Below, one piece after another: positions 1 to 8,995 of a stretch of 64,000 bases of DNA. Origin of the DNA: Mobilisporobacter senegalensis (GTDB taxonomy: Bacteria > Bacillota > Clostridia > Lachnospirales > Lachnospiraceae); contig NZ_RJVG01000001.1 in assembly GCF_003752155.1 (NCBI RefSeq), forward strand, positions 496,001 to 560,000, given 5' to 3'. The translations under genes were made by a program, and so were the position numbers. The stretch's first letter is position 1; each line of letters starts with the position of its first letter. Under the pieces are notes generated by a model. It had not been told where the DNA came from. It did not search any database and worked only from the letters and a program-made list of their open reading frames with translations.

Positions 1-1722
1 TATTTTATCTACATCTACATGAGGCAAATGAAAAAAGCCTTCATGTTGTTCATAGATCTTTCTTTCTTCATCATATGGAATAAACATTTTTTCACTAATC
101 TTCTGCCAATAATCTAATTCTGTCTTTGTTAAGTTATACTTTTCCAAAATATTATCATAATTATCAGGCCTGGTTTCTCTATATTGATTTAGGACCTGAA
201 GAGTATAGTCAAGAGTCTCCTTGCCAAGATAGTTGGTATAACAATTATTATTCACCATCATCTGGAATTCGTCGGGTCCCATAACTCCATAGTACCCATA
301 ATAAGTTCTATCATTATTCCAATCCCCTCTGGACGCTAACATTCTGGCTATCTCTATAAGCATTGGAATTCCATAGGTATAGATGAATTCTTTATCTTTT
401 GTTACATTCTCATAATGCCATAATCCATATGCCACTGCAGTTGTTGCCTGAAGCTGAAGACTGGCATGCTGCCATAATGTACAGCATTCTTTTCCACTTA
501 TAGTAGCGATTGGATAAAAGGCCCCTTCACAATCAAGCTCTTTTGCTCTCTTTTTTGCCTCTTCTAATGTATCATAACGAAACATTAACAATTGTTTTGC
601 AGCCTTTACATTATTAAAGATATAGAATGGAAGGCAATAAGTTTCCGTATCCCAGAAAGTATTTCCACTATATGCCTCACCGGTTAATCCTTTGGCACCA
701 ATCACTGCACCTTCCTGTACGCCATGATATGTCTGATGCATCTGGAAGATACAATATCTGATTCCTTGTTGATTTAATTCATCTCCTTTAATCTCAATAT
801 CAGAAATATCCCAGGTATTTTTCCACCATTCGGCACTGCTCTTCTTTAAAAATTCATAATCATACTCCTCCAGTGAAGAAAGTGCTGTTTCACATTCACT
901 ATAAAACTCACATAAACTTCTTGACTGGCGTGCTCCATTCCAGGATATATTTTTGACAATACGTTTAAAAGTAGATACTTTTCCTTCCTGCAATGATACC
1001 CTGAATATCTTTCCTACAATTTTGCTGGAAGCCTTTAGATCCCCCATAGTAGTCATATCTCCCGAAAACTTACAGCAGGAGAAAACTTTTTGTTTCGTTC
1101 CAATGGTGGACCCTAAAATCCTGCAAGATAGTTCATCAGTTTTCTTATCTTCAAGATTCCATAAATTTTCCCGTACCATTTCATGTGGGTTAGAAAAATC
1201 AAGTCCAGCCTCAATAATGATGTCTCCTGAAAAATTAAGTGGTTTTATTTCTAATTTTTGACCTGCCAAATGAGCATCCATCATACATAAATATCTTTCA
1301 AATTCTAAAAAAATCTCTTTCCCTGATTTTGTAATCCATACAAAGGAACGAGTAAATACGCCTGTATATAGATTTAAAACTCGTTTAAAATCTTTTATCT
1401 TACTGTTTGATAAGTCCAGAATCTCATCGTCTATTTTAATCCTAAGATATAGCCAGTTCACTGAATTTACCATAAACTCAGTAATATTGACCATTCCCTT
1501 ATAGGCGGAACGTTCTCCTTCTTGTCTTTCATATATTCCATTAAAATAACTGCCAATTAAGCTTTTTCCTGAATACCCTTCCTCAAAATATCCACGAACT
1601 CCCATATATTCATTCCCTAAGGAGAATATGGATTCGGATACACTGGAATATTCCGGATTGAATCCTTCCTCAATAATATTCCAAGGGTCTGTCACAAAAT
1701 ATTTGTCTGCTATCTTTGCCAT
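1..1722 (-). CDS. Glycoside hydrolase family 65 phosphorylase (kojibiose/maltose/trehalose-type), 3' end cut by window edge
   Basis: The reading frame stays open from an ATG at 1722 to the left window edge, giving 574 codons without a stop. GH65 enzymes reversibly phosphorolyse alpha-linked disaccharides to beta-glucose 1-phosphate plus a sugar, usually in the cytoplasm. Seen here: an N-terminal start MAKIADKYFVTDPWNI, a central GNTFWDTETYCLPFY segment like the GH65 G-x-FWDTE motif, and MGPDEFQMMVNNNCYTN, where the Glu of GPDEF matches the family's general acid. Family members are about 750-790 residues, so some 200 residues lie outside the window. The start overlaps the ribosome site AAAGGGG at the end of the upstream permease gene, so the two are probably translationally linked. 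Which disaccharide is used (kojibiose, nigerose, maltose, trehalose) cannot be read from this part. Confidence 0.9.
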   Translation of the reverse strand, partial: MAKIADKYFVTDPWNIIEEGFNPEYSSVSESIFSLGNEYMGVRGYFEEGYSGKSLIGSYFNGIYERQEGERSAYKGMVNITEFMVNSVNWLYLRIKIDDEILDLSNSKIKDFKRVLNLYTGVFTRSFVWITKSGKEIFLEFERYLCMMDAHLAGQKLEIKPLNFSGDIIIEAGLDFSNPHEMVRENLWNLEDKKTDELSCRILGSTIGTKQKVFSCCKFSGDMTTMGDLKASSKIVGKIFRVSLQEGKVSTFKRIVKNISWNGARQSRSLCEFYSECETALSSLEEYDYEFLKKSSAEWWKNTWDISDIEIKGDELNQQGIRYCIFQMHQTYHGVQEGAVIGAKGLTGEAYSGNTFWDTETYCLPFYIFNNVKAAKQLLMFRYDTLEEAKKRAKELDCEGAFYPIATISGKECCTLWQHASLQLQATTAVAYGLWHYENVTKDKEFIYTYGIPMLIEIARMLASRGDWNNDRTYYGYYGVMGPDEFQMMVNNNCYTNYLGKETLDYTLQVLNQYRETRPDNYDNILEKYNLTKTELDYWQKISEKMFIPYDEERKIYEQHEGFFHLPHVDVDKI

Positions 1723-1728
1723 CGTCGT

Positions 1729-2607
1729 CTACCCCTTTATGCCTCCTGCTGAAACGCTAAGTGTAATTTGTTTTTGAAATATTGCAAATAGTATAATTGG
1801 TGGGATAATTGAGAAAGCTACCCCCCTTAACACTTCTACATCCGTTGCGTTGGAAGTGTTAAATTGAAAAAGCCTCACCATAACTGTTTCTTTCCCTGAT
1901 CCTCCTAATACAAGATACGGTAATAAGAAATCTGACCATGCTGCATTCACTGCAAATATGATCACCACCATAACAATTGACTGGGAAAGAGGCAGGATTA
2001 CACTTCTAAATATTCTTAAACTGCTGGCACCATCCAGCTTTGCTGCCTCAATAAATTCTTTTGGTATCCCTTCGAAGAATTGTTTAAATAATATAACGTA
2101 AAATGCATTGGCTCCTAAGGATAGCCAGATTGGTATAAATGACTTATTTAACCCAACACGGTTGATGTTGACAAATAATGCTACAACACTTGTGGTTGTT
2201 GGAATTAGTAAACTCCACATTACCAGTCCATATATAATCTTATAGCCTCTTGGCTTCAAAACCCCTAATCCATATGCCAGTAATCCATTAAATACAACTG
2301 CACAAATTGCACATCCTGTTACAGATATAAATGAATTAATGTAATATTGTATGAACTTTAAGTCATTCCATGTCTTAATATATGTTTGTATATTAAAAGA
2401 CTCAGGTAGAATTGTTGTATTTCTGCGAAATTCTTTAATGTCTTTAAAACTTGCTAAAAACACCCAGATGGAAGGGAATAGAGAAAATACCATGATCCCC
2501 AGACATAATACAAATATGACTACACACATGATCTTAGTTTTTGTAGAATGGAGGTCATAAAAACGTATCGTTCCATCTGTCTTTTTATTATATTTTTCAA
2601 AAAACAT
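1729..2607 (-). CDS. Carbohydrate ABC transporter permease, MalG/CUT1 type
   Basis: Inner-membrane permease of a CUT1 sugar importer, 292 residues with about six hydrophobic segments. The conserved cytoplasmic EAA loop is visible as EAAKLDGASSLRIFRSVILP, about 100 residues from the C-terminus, and would contact the ATPase. No ATPase gene is present in this cluster. CUT1 systems of Gram-positives often share one MsmX-type ATPase encoded elsewhere, so this is expected. The start ATG has the ribosome site AGGAGGGG seven bases upstream. The gene sits 11 bp after the MalF-type partner and 6 bp before the GH65 gene, so it belongs to the same transcript. Confidence 0.93.
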   Translation of the reverse strand: MFFEKYNKKTDGTIRFYDLHSTKTKIMCVVIFVLCLGIMVFSLFPSIWVFLASFKDIKEFRRNTTILPESFNIQTYIKTWNDLKFIQYYINSFISVTGCAICAVVFNGLLAYGLGVLKPRGYKIIYGLVMWSLLIPTTTSVVALFVNINRVGLNKSFIPIWLSLGANAFYVILFKQFFEGIPKEFIEAAKLDGASSLRIFRSVILPLSQSIVMVVIIFAVNAAWSDFLLPYLVLGGSGKETVMVRLFQFNTSNATDVEVLRGVAFSIIPPIILFAIFQKQITLSVSAGGIKG

Positions 2608-2618
2608 ATTATCCCCTC

Positions 2619-3527
2619 CTAATATTCTTTCTCTTTTGTAATCTTAAAATATGTTCCACTTAAAACCACTAAAACAAGGCAAATCATAACTGATAATGCT
2701 GCTGCCATTGGATAATTAAAGTCTCTGAATGCGTAATTATAAACTAACTGCATAATTGATATGCTCGCATTATTAGGTCCTCCATTTGTCATGATCAGAG
2801 GTTCATATAAAATCTGAAATACTGCAATTACTTGAAGAATCAGTAACGTTTTACCTAAACTAAAGATACTTGGCATTGTAATATGACGGACTCTTTTTAG
2901 TATACTTGCTCCATCTATGGTAGCTGCTTCATATAATTCCGGATTAATCCCACTAATATTGGCCATATAGATAAGAGCCGTAGATCCTGCTCCTTTCCAT
3001 GTCATTGTGAGAATAATCAATGGGATCGTCCAGGAGGGATTGGTTAACCAAACCTGTGGTTCAATACCTATTTTCTCTAATAAAATATTTAGAACACCTG
3101 TTGGACCCGGCCTGAAGAAATATCCCCACATCATAACGGTTGCAATTCCTGGCATAATATTGGGAAAGTATATTCCAAATCGAAAAAACCCTTTTAGATG
3201 TACTGTTTCTGTAAGTAGAACTCCTAAGAATATTGGTACGAAAAATCCAATTACTAATGACCATACTATGTATATAAATGTATTGCGTAATGCTGCTGCA
3301 AAATCTGGATGATTAAAAATTTTAGCATAATTATCAAAACCAACAAATTCTATTGTTTGCATCCCTTTTGCTGAATATAGGGAAAGTCTGATACTTTCAA
3401 TTAAAGGTTCCCAAACAAAAAAAGCAAATAATATAATTGAAGGTAATATTATGAGCCAACCAGCAATATCGCTCTTGTATTTCGATGTTCTCTTAATTGT
3501 CATTTTCTTTTCTCTCGTTTCATCCAT
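2619..3527 (-). CDS. Carbohydrate ABC transporter permease, MalF/CUT1 type
   Basis: Second permease subunit of the sugar importer. The frame is open from 3554, but the ATG at 3527 (MDETREKKMTIKRTSK) is preceded by a strong GGAGGTGG at 3533-3540 and is the better start, giving 302 residues. The EAA loop appears as ELYEAATIDGASILKRVRHI. Six membrane segments follow a basic N-terminal tail (RTSKYKSDIAGWLIILPS), typical of UgpA/LacF-type partners. It lies between the binding-protein gene (91 bp upstream) and the MalG-type gene (11 bp downstream). Substrate specificity is set by the binding protein and cannot be deduced here; association with a GH65 phosphorylase suggests a glucose-containing disaccharide. 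Confidence 0.93.
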   Translation of the reverse strand: MDETREKKMTIKRTSKYKSDIAGWLIILPSIILFAFFVWEPLIESIRLSLYSAKGMQTIEFVGFDNYAKIFNHPDFAAALRNTFIYIVWSLVIGFFVPIFLGVLLTETVHLKGFFRFGIYFPNIMPGIATVMMWGYFFRPGPTGVLNILLEKIGIEPQVWLTNPSWTIPLIILTMTWKGAGSTALIYMANISGINPELYEAATIDGASILKRVRHITMPSIFSLGKTLLILQVIAVFQILYEPLIMTNGGPNNASISIMQLVYNYAFRDFNYPMAAALSVMICLVLVVLSGTYFKITKEKEY

Positions 3528-3618
3528 TTTACCCACCTCCAATTTTACTAACATGACTACTTTTTTCAGCCTTATATTTTATGGGGCTCCTTATGAAAGA
3601 AACCCCATAATCAATAAA

Positions 3619-5073
3619 CTATTTATTTACATTTGTATCAAGAAGTTTTTGATAATTCTCATCCGCTTGTTTCATTAAAGCAGGAACATTAGCATTTTTA
3701 TCTGTAATAACTGCTTGTAAAACTTTAGTAAGTTCGGCATAGAGATCCTGAGCAGAACCAACTTCTTCTAAGCGAAGATTTCCTTCTTTTTTAATTGCTT
3801 CATAATAATCGTTATATAACTTCATATCTACATTATTAAATTCATCTGTTACAGCTTTCTCTGCTGCTAATAAATCTTCATTGATCCAGCAAGGGAAACG
3901 AGGTATTACAGGAACACCGTTATTAATCTTGTTTTGATTATCTGCTTTCATACCTGCAATTGCATCCTCTGTGGCAACAGGAGCTTTACCCATGATTTCA
4001 AGATAATCCAGGGCTGCTTCAATTTCTTCCTTCGTTGCATCTTTAGAGAACATATAAGGGGTACCACCTGATAATGAATATTGCTGTCCATCTGGACCTG
4101 CTGGTAGTGGAACCAAAGATAATTTATCTACTGGGAGGCCATTTACTTGTGTAGGTTGATTTACAGCATCATTTGCTGCAATATACATAGCTGCTGTCCC
4201 AGTACCTAAGTTAACAAAACCAGTGCCCCAATCTTCGTTTGTTGGATCTGGAGTTAACACGTCATATTCCCATTTTAATGATTTCACATATTCCATAGCT
4301 GCAATTGCTTCTTTCGAATCAACATTGGCTGTAAATTTTCCGTCTGTACCTTGTTCTGTTAAAGTTGCACCAAATGCCCAGGCAATATTACTAAAATGCC
4401 ATCCACCAGCATTGTCTTTTGCTAATAAGCAAATGCCCGCCTGACCAGTTGCATCTTTAATCGCCTTCGCTGTCTCAGCCAATTCTGTCCAAGTCTTTGG
4501 ATATTTAGGAACACCGTTATCATCAACTAAACCTGCTTCTTCAAAGAGTTCAACATTCAGCATAAGTCCAAGTGCATATCCATCACGAGGAATACCATAA
4601 ATGCGTCCATCTTTCGAAAGTAAATCACTGATAGAAGGGTTAATTGCATCTAACCAACCACGTTCTTCTAAAATATCAGTAATATCAGCTACAAAACCAC
4701 CGTTAATAAGTTTTTGAGGTTCTGTATACCAACTTTCAAATATTGTTGGTAAATTTCCTGATTCTGCTAATGATACAAAAGTATCTGTAGCATATTTGTA
4801 ATAAGCTGGAACTACTTCAACATTAGGATGAGCAGCATTGAAAGTTTTAACATAACCTTCATGAAGTTTAATATCGTCTGTCAAAGTATCCTCCGGCCAG
4901 ATCCCTAATTTCAAAGTTACTTTCTCAGCCGCAGCATCCGTACCTTCTGCTTCTGTATTCGTATTTTCCTCCGTTACTGCTCCATCATTCGTTGCCGGTT
5001 CTTCTTTCTTACCACAGCCAGATAGCAGGCTTATCATAAGAACGAAACACATTAAAATGCAAATTTTTTTCAT
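3619..5073 (-). CDS. Extracellular sugar-binding lipoprotein of CUT1 ABC importer
   Basis: Solute-binding protein family 1. The start chosen is the ATG at 5073 (MKKICILMCF), about 10 bases after GGAAGGGG; an in-frame upstream ATG at 5091 lacks such a site. A signal peptide ends in the lipobox LLSGC, so the mature protein is lipid-anchored at Cys, followed by an acidic, Thr/Glu-rich linker typical of Gram-positive binding proteins. The fold region starts at VTLKLGIWPED and contains GGFVADITDILEERG and YGIPRDG segments usual for the family. First gene of the sugar operon, directly behind the promoter and operators at 5104-5169. In such operons the binding protein is usually the most abundant product. 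Confidence 0.93.
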   Translation of the reverse strand: MKKICILMCFVLMISLLSGCGKKEEPATNDGAVTEENTNTEAEGTDAAAEKVTLKLGIWPEDTLTDDIKLHEGYVKTFNAAHPNVEVVPAYYKYATDTFVSLAESGNLPTIFESWYTEPQKLINGGFVADITDILEERGWLDAINPSISDLLSKDGRIYGIPRDGYALGLMLNVELFEEAGLVDDNGVPKYPKTWTELAETAKAIKDATGQAGICLLAKDNAGGWHFSNIAWAFGATLTEQGTDGKFTANVDSKEAIAAMEYVKSLKWEYDVLTPDPTNEDWGTGFVNLGTGTAAMYIAANDAVNQPTQVNGLPVDKLSLVPLPAGPDGQQYSLSGGTPYMFSKDATKEEIEAALDYLEIMGKAPVATEDAIAGMKADNQNKINNGVPVIPRFPCWINEDLLAAEKAVTDEFNNVDMKLYNDYYEAIKKEGNLRLEEVGSAQDLYAELTKVLQAVITDKNANVPALMKQADENYQKLLDTNVNK

Positions 5074-5103
5074 TATGTAATCCCCTTCCATAGTTATATG
5101 AAT

Positions 5104-5132
5104 ATAATAGTGTTTAACGTTAAACTTGTCAA
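5104..5132 (-). promoter_or_regulatory. Sigma-A promoter of the sugar operon
   Basis: On the minus strand TTGACA (5127-5132) is followed by exactly 17 bases and TATTAT (5104-5109), a near-consensus vegetative promoter 31 bases upstream of the binding-protein start. The spacer is filled by the palindrome described separately, so a repressor bound there would exclude RNA polymerase. Confidence 0.88.
5112..5125. promoter_or_regulatory. LacI-family-type operator O1
   Basis: A perfect 14-bp palindrome GTTTAACGTTAAAC with the central CG typical of LacI/GalR family operators. It lies entirely between the -35 and -10 boxes of the sugar operon promoter. The cognate regulator is not encoded in the window and is probably beyond the left edge. 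Confidence 0.8.
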
Positions 5133-5155
5133 TCTATATATGAACTTTATATATA

Positions 5156-5169
5156 GTTTAACGTTAAAC
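5156..5169. promoter_or_regulatory. LacI-family-type operator O2
   Basis: An identical second copy of GTTTAACGTTAAAC, 44 bp centre to centre upstream of O1. The spacing is close to four helical turns, so two dimers would face the same side of the DNA, compatible with cooperative binding or a small loop. The looping idea is inference. Confidence 0.78.
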
Positions 5170-5358
5170 TAATATTAGCATTTAGTATTTATTTTGTCAA
5201 TAATATATTAAAAAAATTTTCAATATAATTTTTATACAACAAACCAACTACTTTGAAGCTATACTTTTATGCATATTTCATATAGTTGTTCCATAAACTC
5301 CATGTTTTGATCAAATTCTTACCGTATCAGGACATGATAGAACCTGGAGGCGTCACGG

Positions 5359-5395
5359 AAAAATTACTGCTCATATATCATGAGCAGTAATTTTT
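5359..5395. terminator. Bidirectional intrinsic terminator downstream of the chemotaxis receptor gene
   Basis: A 16-bp inverted repeat (AAAAATTACTGCTCAT and its complement) with a 5-base loop, A-run on one side and T-run on the other. It lies 21 bases beyond the stop of the minus-strand receptor gene ending at 5416. The remaining 5170-5358 stretch is AT-rich and shows no gene. Confidence 0.8.
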
Positions 5396-5415
5396 GTATA
5401 TTTTATTTACTTTAA

Positions 5416-7110
5416 CTATAGTTTAAATTGATTTACTTCCTCCAGCATTTCTTTCGTCATAATACTTAATGTCTTAGCCGTCTTGGCTACTTCCTCAATA
5501 GAGGTCTGCATTTCTTCTGAGGATGCTGATATCTCCTCTGACGATGCTGATACTTCCTCAGAAACGGAAGCTGCTCCTTCAATTTTTGTTACAATCTTAT
5601 TTTTATCTGATTGTATTGATAAAGAAGATGAATCAATTTCCTGCATCTTTGGAGCCATGATATTAATCGCATTTATAATATTGTTGAAAGATTCTACTGT
5701 TCTATTCACGTTCTTCATTTCTTCCTTTAATTCTGTATTCATATCTTCAGAAGCTTTAGTCATATTTATACTGTTAGCCATAATATCATTGATTAATGCT
5801 GTAATATTTTCAGATGATTTTCTACTTTCTTCTGCCAAATTTCTGATTTCATCTGCAACGACTGCAAATCCTTTCCCTGCTTCTCCTGCTCTGGCAGCTT
5901 CTATGGATGCATTTAATGCCAAAAGATTTGTTTGACTTGCGATTCCATTAATTACATTTGATATTTCACTAATTTGAGATATTTTAGTTCCCAGATTTTC
6001 CATGGCCTCCATATTGTTATTGGATACTTTTTCAATTTCTTTAATGGAATTTGATAATTCTTCCATGCTTGCTGAACTCTCAATTGACATATTACTAATT
6101 TCATTTGTATTCGTATTAATCTCTTCGATTGCACTCACTATGCTTTCTATATGTTCACCAAATATGTTTGTAATATTGGAAATTGCATCTAAATCCTGTG
6201 CCTGATTACTTGTTCCTCCCGCTATTTCCTGGATTGATACGGTAACATTTTCAGAGGCAGAAGTCATCTCTACGGACACCGTTGTCAGATTTGCAGAATG
6301 ATTATCGATAAGTTTTGATTTCTCTTTAATTCCATTTACTATATTTTTTAATGATTTTTGCAGTTTATTTAATGCATCTGCTATCTCTCCAAATTCATCT
6401 TTCTTATTGAGTAGTTTTGGAGATATATCAAATGTAAGATCACCATTGGCAAGAATGCCAAGATATTGAATGGAGCTTTTAATTGGATTTGTGATGATGG
6501 TTTTTGTAAAGAGAGAAATTACAATAACAGAGAGTATGATTAATATGAAAGTTGCAATACATATGCCCATTAATATTGAAAATACCTGGTCAAAAATTTC
6601 TTTTTCCTGGATACCTATAAAAAACATACCTATATTGCTTCCACTTTGATCTTTTATTGGTACATATACAGTTTTATAAGGAGTATTTAAAATATTTGTA
6701 GATCCCATATATGTACTGCCTTTTTCTATTACAGCCTTTATAACTTTTGCCTCAGCCTGTGTTCCGGTAGCTCTGTTCCCATCTTTTAGCACTGTTGTAG
6801 CAATCCTTGTATCATTTAAAAATATAGTGCATTCAACACCAGCTGCATTTTTAATATTGTCAACTAATTCTGTGTTTTCATTGATAAGTTGATCGCCTTT
6901 ATAAAGTTGGTCCTCTTTCACATTCCACTGTCCGCCATATAGGGCATCCACTAGTTCTATGCTCAGATTTGAATCTGTCATTAAAGAATTTTCAGTTACA
7001 TATTTGTTAAATTGGGTAAATACAACTACATTAACAATTGTGCCAAAAAGAACTAAGCTTGTTATAAATAATATTAGAAGTTTCCCTTTTATTTTCATGT
7101 TTTTTATCAT
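5416..7110 (-). CDS. Methyl-accepting chemotaxis protein with single-Cache sensor
   Basis: Transmembrane receptor that feeds ligand signals to CheA/CheW. 564 residues; start ATG at 7110 with GGAGGT seven bases upstream. Order seen: membrane segment about 10-28; an extracellular region about 30-185 with the single-Cache-3-like pattern [45 protein letters not shown]; second membrane segment about 183-205; HAMP region ending [10 protein letters not shown]; then the coiled-coil signalling domain with the conserved hairpin tip [20 protein letters not shown]. Methylation-type Glu/Gln/Ser-rich heptads flank the tip. Single gene, transcribed alone and ended by the hairpin at 5359-5395. The ligand is unknown; the neighbouring sugar operon is only circumstantial. 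No motility sigma factor promoter was recognised upstream. Confidence 0.93.
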   Translation of the reverse strand: MIKNMKIKGKLLILFITSLVLFGTIVNVVVFTQFNKYVTENSLMTDSNLSIELVDALYGGQWNVKEDQLYKGDQLINENTELVDNIKNAAGVECTIFLNDTRIATTVLKDGNRATGTQAEAKVIKAVIEKGSTYMGSTNILNTPYKTVYVPIKDQSGSNIGMFFIGIQEKEIFDQVFSILMGICIATFILIILSVIVISLFTKTIITNPIKSSIQYLGILANGDLTFDISPKLLNKKDEFGEIADALNKLQKSLKNIVNGIKEKSKLIDNHSANLTTVSVEMTSASENVTVSIQEIAGGTSNQAQDLDAISNITNIFGEHIESIVSAIEEINTNTNEISNMSIESSASMEELSNSIKEIEKVSNNNMEAMENLGTKISQISEISNVINGIASQTNLLALNASIEAARAGEAGKGFAVVADEIRNLAEESRKSSENITALINDIMANSINMTKASEDMNTELKEEMKNVNRTVESFNNIINAINIMAPKMQEIDSSSLSIQSDKNKIVTKIEGAASVSEEVSASSEEISASSEEMQTSIEEVAKTAKTLSIMTKEMLEEVNQFKL

Positions 7111-7651
7111 TTGTTATACCTCCATAGTTTTAACTTAATATTATATTTTGATAACGACTGGTTTTTAACGATATTTCTATGGTTGATCCAGATGAGCAAT
7201 AACTTTCTCATATGGATTTCCATATCAATTTAGTCCCCCATAGGCGTTCATTCCCTTCTCCCTTATGCATTATCCATATAAGACATTTCATTAGCTTATC
7301 AGCCTGAAGATATTAGCAAAACATAGAAATCTTCCCAGTATATCAATGAACTCCTATCAAAGGTTAATATACTTGTTAAATTTTTATCATTATTACTATT
7401 AAGCCTATACAGATTGAGGACTATTTTACCATATCTGTATAATACAGTAAATTACTGAACTCTGATAATTTTGCTATTTAAAGCTAATAATTTCTCAACA
7501 TGAACATAATATGTAAATTTTCCCATAATTTAGCCATATTTATTTGTCTTTTTTATAACAATGTTATCCAATAATAAGTTATAACATAATATTGTAATTA
7601 ATAACTCTATGTTTTATAATCATTAATATTACTTCAGAAAGGATATTAGTG
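7111..7651. other. Long AT-rich intergenic region between divergent genes
   Basis: About 540 bp separating the chemotaxis receptor from the NimA-like gene. No coding frame with a ribosome site, no T-box, c-di-GMP or purine riboswitch signature and no convincing terminator was found. It must contain the promoters of both flanking genes, but no clear pair of boxes stood out. A short perfect repeat ATAACAATGTTAT near 7556 is the only local symmetry noticed. Confidence 0.5.
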
Positions 7652-8119
7652 ATGAGAAGAAAAGATCGTGAAATAACTGAATTGGATAGAATTGTTGAGA
7701 TTATTAAGAAAAGTAATGTATGCCGTGTGGCTTTTCTAGATGAAGAATATCCTTATATCGTTCCTCTTAACTTTGGATTTGACATTCAAAGCAAAAAGAT
7801 AATTTTATACTTCCACTGTGCCAAAGAAGGGAAAAAAATATCCCTTATTCAGAAGAATAATAAAGTATGCTTCGAAATGGATTGTTCTAATAAACTAATT
7901 GAAGGAGAAAAGGCATGCGATTATACTATGAATTATGAAAGCGTCATTGGTTATGGTACCATAGAAATTGCCTCTGATTCCGAAAAAATGACTGGATTAA
8001 GAGCCTTAATGAAACAATATACTCCTAGAGAAGATTTATCATATGATGAGAGGGCAGTGAATGCTGTTACTGTTCTTAAGTTGACTGTAGATAAGATTAC
8101 CGGAAAAGTTTATTTATAG
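7652..8119 (+). CDS. NimA-like pyridoxamine 5'-phosphate oxidase-family flavoprotein
   Basis: Small FMN-binding split-barrel protein of the family that includes 5-nitroimidazole resistance (Nim) proteins; the physiological substrate of most members is unknown. Seen: MRRKDREITELDRIVEII, then CRVAFLDEEYPYIVPLNFGF (first strands of the barrel) and FHCAKEGKKISLI, which matches the typical Nim FHxAxEGKKI segment. 155 residues, normal for the family. The start is ATG 7652 with AGAAAGGA nine bases upstream; a GTG at 7649 directly before it is also possible. Monocistronic, closed by a strong terminator. Confidence 0.85.
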   Translation: MRRKDREITELDRIVEIIKKSNVCRVAFLDEEYPYIVPLNFGFDIQSKKIILYFHCAKEGKKISLIQKNNKVCFEMDCSNKLIEGEKACDYTMNYESVIGYGTIEIASDSEKMTGLRALMKQYTPREDLSYDERAVNAVTVLKLTVDKITGKVYL

Positions 8120-8183
8120 AAGAGATTGTGTAAATTGCGGTATAAAACTGCCAGATTGCCCTTTTACTGTGAACAAATAAAAG

Positions 8184-8222
8184 AAGAAGGTATGATTCAT
8201 TTATAATAATTCATACCTTCTT
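8184..8222. terminator. Bidirectional terminator between convergent genes
   Basis: Inverted repeat AAGAAGGTATGA...TCATACCTTCTT (12 bp, 15-base loop) with T-rich sequence on both exits. It serves the NimA-like gene on plus and the thioesterase gene on minus. Confidence 0.82.
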
Positions 8223-8252
8223 TACATATTTAAATATTAATTTAAATTTTCA

Positions 8253-8726
8253 TCAGAATCCTTCTCTTCTTCTTTCTTTTCGCAGAGCATATCGTCTTTT
8301 ACCACCTTCCCATTCCCCTTTCTGGGCTTCTGTCTCTACGATAAGTTTTGGTACCACAACCGGGTTTCCTTTATCATCAATGGCAACCATTACAATATAT
8401 GCTCTGTTAATCATCTTTCTCATACCATCCAATGCCTCAACATACGTATCAATTCTAATCTCCATAGAAGTCTTTCCTACATAAGTCACTCTTCCAACTA
8501 GAACAATTGTATTATTCAGATATGCTCCACCCCTAAAATTAAGATTGTCAATAGCTGCTGTTGTTACTTCTGTCTCAGAATAACGTTTGCTGATAATTCC
8601 TGCCATTTCATCAATCCATTGAAGCAATTGACCACCAAACAACCTCCCGTAACCATTAATATGTTTATGCATGATAAGATACGCCTGTTCCATTATAGTA
8701 TCTTGTACTCTTTTCTCTTTCTTCAT
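8253..8726 (-). CDS. Acyl-CoA thioesterase, hotdog fold (YciA/BACH-like)
   Basis: Predicted cytoplasmic acyl-CoA hydrolase, 157 residues. The hotdog core is visible: AYLIMHKHINGYGRLFGGQLLQWIDEMAGI (quoted here in parts: HINGYGRLFGGQLLQW, then DEMAGI), followed by TTAAIDNLNFRGGAYLNNT and VTYVGKTSMEIRIDTYVE, matching the N/H-x-x-G-x-x-F-G-G and D-x-x-x-F patterns of the YciA group. A basic C-terminal tail (GGKRRYALRKERRR) is unusual but unremarkable. Ribosome site AGGAG seven bases before the ATG. Monocistronic on the minus strand. Chain-length preference cannot be told. Confidence 0.85.
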   Translation of the reverse strand: MKKEKRVQDTIMEQAYLIMHKHINGYGRLFGGQLLQWIDEMAGIISKRYSETEVTTAAIDNLNFRGGAYLNNTIVLVGRVTYVGKTSMEIRIDTYVEALDGMRKMINRAYIVMVAIDDKGNPVVVPKLIVETEAQKGEWEGGKRRYALRKERRREGF

Positions 8727-8868
8727 ATAATATCTCCTGTTATATTAAAATTAAATTTAACCACAATATATTGTACTTAAATATTATACCTTTAACTTAA
8801 GTTTCTGTATAGATGGCAGCCTGTTTTTATCTAATGATTGAGGAACTTTTTAAGGTAGAGAAATATTA

Positions 8869-8897
8869 TTGTTTCAGCTTAATGCATATGGTATAAT
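8869..8897 (+). promoter_or_regulatory. Candidate promoter of the CPBP protease gene
   Basis: TTGTTT (8869-8874), 17 bases, then TATAAT (8892-8897). The -10 box is consensus, the -35 only partly so. Transcription would begin just inside the inverted repeat of the leader. Confidence 0.6.
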
Positions 8898-8979
8898 TTT
8901 GAAGTGATATTTTTGATTCGGTACTTCGCCTTTGGACGATAAGGCGTCCATCCGTCAAAATTAATGTATACTTCAAAAT
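8896..8979 (+). other. Nested inverted-repeat leader upstream of the CPBP protease
   Basis: Three nested complementary pairs are visible: ATTTTGAAGT (8896-8905) with ACTTCAAAAT (8970-8979); TTTTGATTCGG with CCGTCAAAA; and CGCCTT with AAGGCG around the centre (an alternative inner pairing GGACG/CGTCC overlaps it). The whole block ends four bases before the GAGGTG ribosome site. It could fold as one long hairpin in the mRNA leader, or be an operator or small palindromic element. No known riboswitch class was recognised. Confidence 0.55.
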
Positions 8980-8995
8980 GTGAGGTGAAGAAATC

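Noticed and set aside
953-1261. Plus-strand frame of 102 codons
   Set aside because: Antisense to the well-conserved GH65 gene, without ribosome site or recognisable domain.
5112-5169. Catabolite control (cre/CcpA) sites
   Set aside because: The palindrome GTTTAACGTTAAAC lacks the usual TGAAAGCG core. Two identical copies at a single promoter fit a dedicated LacI-type repressor better, although CcpA is a relative and cannot be fully excluded.
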